Shown piece by piece: positions 62,425-64,000 of a stretch of DNA of 64,000 nucleotides (the stretch's first letter is position 1; each line of letters starts with the position of its first letter). This DNA is from Streptomyces sp. 3214.6 (GTDB lineage: Bacteria > Actinomycetota > Actinomycetes > Streptomycetales > Streptomycetaceae). Under the pieces are notes generated by a model that was given only the letters and a program-made list of their open reading frames with translations, did no database searches and was not told the DNA's origin. Made by a program: the position numbers and the translations under genes. Where the stretch lies: positions 1,860,001 to 1,924,000 of the forward strand of contig NZ_LT670819.1 in NCBI RefSeq assembly GCF_900129855.1. Reading direction: 5' to 3'.

Positions 62425-62828
62425 GCGAGCCGCAGCAGGTGCACCACTACGACGGTCCGGTGTTCCACGGGAACGTCTCGGGTTCCCAGATCTCCTGGAA
62501 CAACGAGACGGTCAACCAGAACCAGCAGCTCAACACCGCGGTCGCCCCCGGCTACGAAGCGCTGGCGACGCTGGTGACCGACCTGCTCCGGCAGCTGCCC
62601 CGGGCCGGCCTCGGCGACCGGGAACGCGAGGACGCCGAGAGCGCGGCCCAGGAGGTCCTCGCCGAGATCACCGGCCCGCAGCCCCCCGAGGCGGGCAGGC
62701 TCCGCCGTGCCGTGACCCTGCTCAGGGGAGCCCTCGCCCCCGTCGCGACCGGCCTCGCGGCCGGAACGGTGGCAGGGACGCAGGAGTGGGCCCAGTCGGC
62801 GATCCAGGGCCTGGCCGGCCTCGTCTGA
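62421..62828 (+). CDS. Small helical protein with N-terminal amyloid-like motif
   Basis: A 135-residue protein. Residues 8-37 read HHYDGPVFHGNVSGSQISW, then NNETVNQNQQLN, matching the tail of the upstream beta-helix protein at most Gly, Val, His, Asn and Gln positions. The rest (about 41-135) is predicted helical: ALATLVTDLLRQLPRAGLGD, then DAESAAQEVLAEI, and a hydrophobic end ALAPVATGLAAGTVAGTQEW. That last part could be a membrane-active or oligomerising helix. The helical domain occurs at the C-terminus of other actinobacterial proteins, as I recall, without a known function. ATG 62421 overlaps the upstream stop. Confidence 0.78.
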   Translation: MSEPQQVHHYDGPVFHGNVSGSQISWNNETVNQNQQLNTAVAPGYEALATLVTDLLRQLPRAGLGDREREDAESAAQEVLAEITGPQPPEAGRLRRAVTLLRGALAPVATGLAAGTVAGTQEWAQSAIQGLAGLV

Positions 62829-62882
62829 AAGGAGCGCCGGGGAGCGCCCTCGTCTCTAGAAGGCTCATGAAGATCTTGGTGA

Positions 62883-62913
62883 GGGGCTGTCCGGCCGGAG
62901 GCCGGGCAGCCCC
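62883..62913. terminator. Stem-loop at the 3' end of the IS transposase gene
   Basis: A 13-bp stem with one wobble pair (GGGGCTGTCCGGC at 62883-62895 with 62901-62913) closes a 5-base loop between the beta-helix operon and the converging transposase. Confidence 0.7.
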
Positions 62914-62919
62914 TGTTCG

Positions 62920-64000
62920 CTATGTGGTGGCCGGGGTGAGTCGCCAGCGGCCGCCAGTGTGGGTGAGTCCGAGGTTGATCAGTCGGCGGAGGTTGAGGGC
63001 GGCGGCTCGGGTGTGAAGCCAGGTGTTGTTGTTGATGGTTCCGCGGTAGCGGAGTCTGCGGTTGCCGTGCTGGACGAGCCAGGCGACGGCGCGTTCGACT
63101 GGTGGTCGCCAGCGGCGGTAGTCGGCTTGCCAGTCCGGGTCGGTGGCGGCCTGGCGGCGGGCGGCCGCTTGCAGGTCGTGGTGGGGGCGCATGGTCAGGA
63201 TGCGGCCGGCCTTGGCCTTGGTGCACCGCTCGCGGAGGGGGCATCCGGTGCACAGGTTCCCGAAGGCCGCCTTGCGCTGGTTGTGCTGTCCGCCGGGGCC
63301 CGACAGGGCAACCGTATGCCCGGCGGGGCAGGTGACCGCGGAGGCGGCGGTGTCGATGGCGAAGTCGTCCAGGGTGAAGCCGCCGGGGACGGCGGGCCGC
63401 AGTGGGGCGGGCTTGAAGAACAGCCGGTGCCCCGCCTGGTGCAGGGCTTGGCGCATGTCGCCGGCGGAGTAGGCGGTGTCGCCGAAGGCGTCCACCGGAC
63501 TCTCCTCGTCGGCCAGCAGATCCAGGCCGACGGTGGCCTCGTGGTGCTCGGCTCCGGCGCCGGGCCGCAGAGCCACGGCCGTGTATAAGCCGGTCTCGGG
63601 CTCGATGGCCAGGTGGGCTTTGTATCCGTCCTGCTGGTGGGTGCGGGTCTTGTGGATGTGGCGGGCTTCAGGGTCGACGGTGGACACGACGCGGCCCGGA
63701 GCGGTCCCCTTGCTGATGCGCCAGCGTCCGTCGCGGCCGTCGGAGTCCTCGGCCGGCTCCACGTCTTGTCCTGCGACCAGCGCCAGGATGCCGAGGGCGT
63801 TCGCGGCCTTCTCGTCCAGCTGCTGGTCGGGCAGGTGGCCCAGCAGCCGCAGCACATCGGTGACCAGGGCGTCGACGAGTTCCGCGCGGGCCTGCTCGTC
63901 GTTCCAGGCGATGCGGGGTTTGCCGGGATCGGTGTAGTCGTGCGCGGTGCACTGCACGGCCGCGACCTCGGCGGCGCCGGGGACTTCGCGGATCACCGCA
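62920..64000 (-). mobile_element. IS1182-family transposase, 5' end beyond the window
   Basis: About 360 residues of an IS1182-type (DDE, IS4-like fold) transposase, open to the window edge. Family marks are HKTRTHQQDGYKAHLAIEPE (catalytic Asp region with YK), AFGDTAYSAGDMRQAL (second Asp), a zinc-like CTGCPLRERCTKAKAG, and the C-terminal PPVERAVAWLVQHGNRRLRY RG Glu motif. The frame appears intact as far as it is seen. The left IS end probably lies near 62860, just after a CTAG. A stem-loop separates it from the upstream beta-helix operon. Confidence 0.88.

Overview
The window is high-GC DNA of Streptomyces type. It carries a conservon (cvnA-E), short or leaderless intergenic regions, ATGA/GTGA-coupled operons, family 2 carbohydrate-binding modules on secreted cellulases, and a CebR-type TGGGAGCGCTCCCA operator. 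Both window edges are mobile DNA: the end of a Tn7-like transposon on the left (tniQ, tnsA, tnsB cut by the edge, terminal repeats to about 2997) and an IS1182-type transposase on the right, also cut by the edge.

Layout. 3082-5212: GntR regulator and flavin monooxygenase. 5341-9205: a complete conservon ending in a degenerate cytochrome P450. 9663-9747: tRNA-Leu(GAG). 9983-11726: a decayed second sucCD locus in which sucD is fused to the tail of an aldehyde dehydrogenase gene. 11888-19627: a coupled minus-strand operon resembling the ebo cluster (inositol-phosphate-synthase-like protein, TIM-barrel isomerase, EboA, TatD-type hydrolase, EboE, type I phosphodiesterase, Tat-exported TIM-barrel protein). 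19712-31497: sugar uptake and breakdown genes (secreted glucose-dehydrogenase-like protein, ThuA/DUF1080 protein, isomerase, Gfo/Idh/MocA dehydrogenase, RbsABC-type transporter, ROK regulator). 31675-37144: GntR regulator, KAS III-like enzyme, oxalate/formate-type MFS carrier with an overlapping 45-residue partner, a panE/fdh deletion remnant, and fdhD. 37218-46293: housekeeping-type enzymes and regulators (isochorismatase fold, MarR with a clear operator, quinone oxidoreductase, SBF-like transporter/LysR pair, acyl-CoA ligase, aldo-keto reductase, SDR, His-rich methyltransferase).

46538-55990 is a cellulose/xyloglucan degradation island: GH6 and GH5 on the minus strand diverge from GH48 and GH74 on the plus strand, with two CebR-like boxes in the shared promoter region. 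All four enzymes carry a CBM2, so they should bind crystalline cellulose together outside the cell, and cellobiose probably relieves repression.

56072-62828 holds a small deletion scar, a methyltransferase/pterin dehydratase pair, two XRE-type regulators (one beside a DUF574-type methyltransferase), and a translationally coupled pair made of a right-handed beta-helix protein and a small helical protein. The C-terminus of the first and the N-terminus of the second share a Gly/Asn/Gln-rich motif that looks like the bacterial amyloid signalling sequences. This pair is the best candidate for an undescribed system. A second theme is gene decay: at least three independent joins fuse the remains of unrelated genes.
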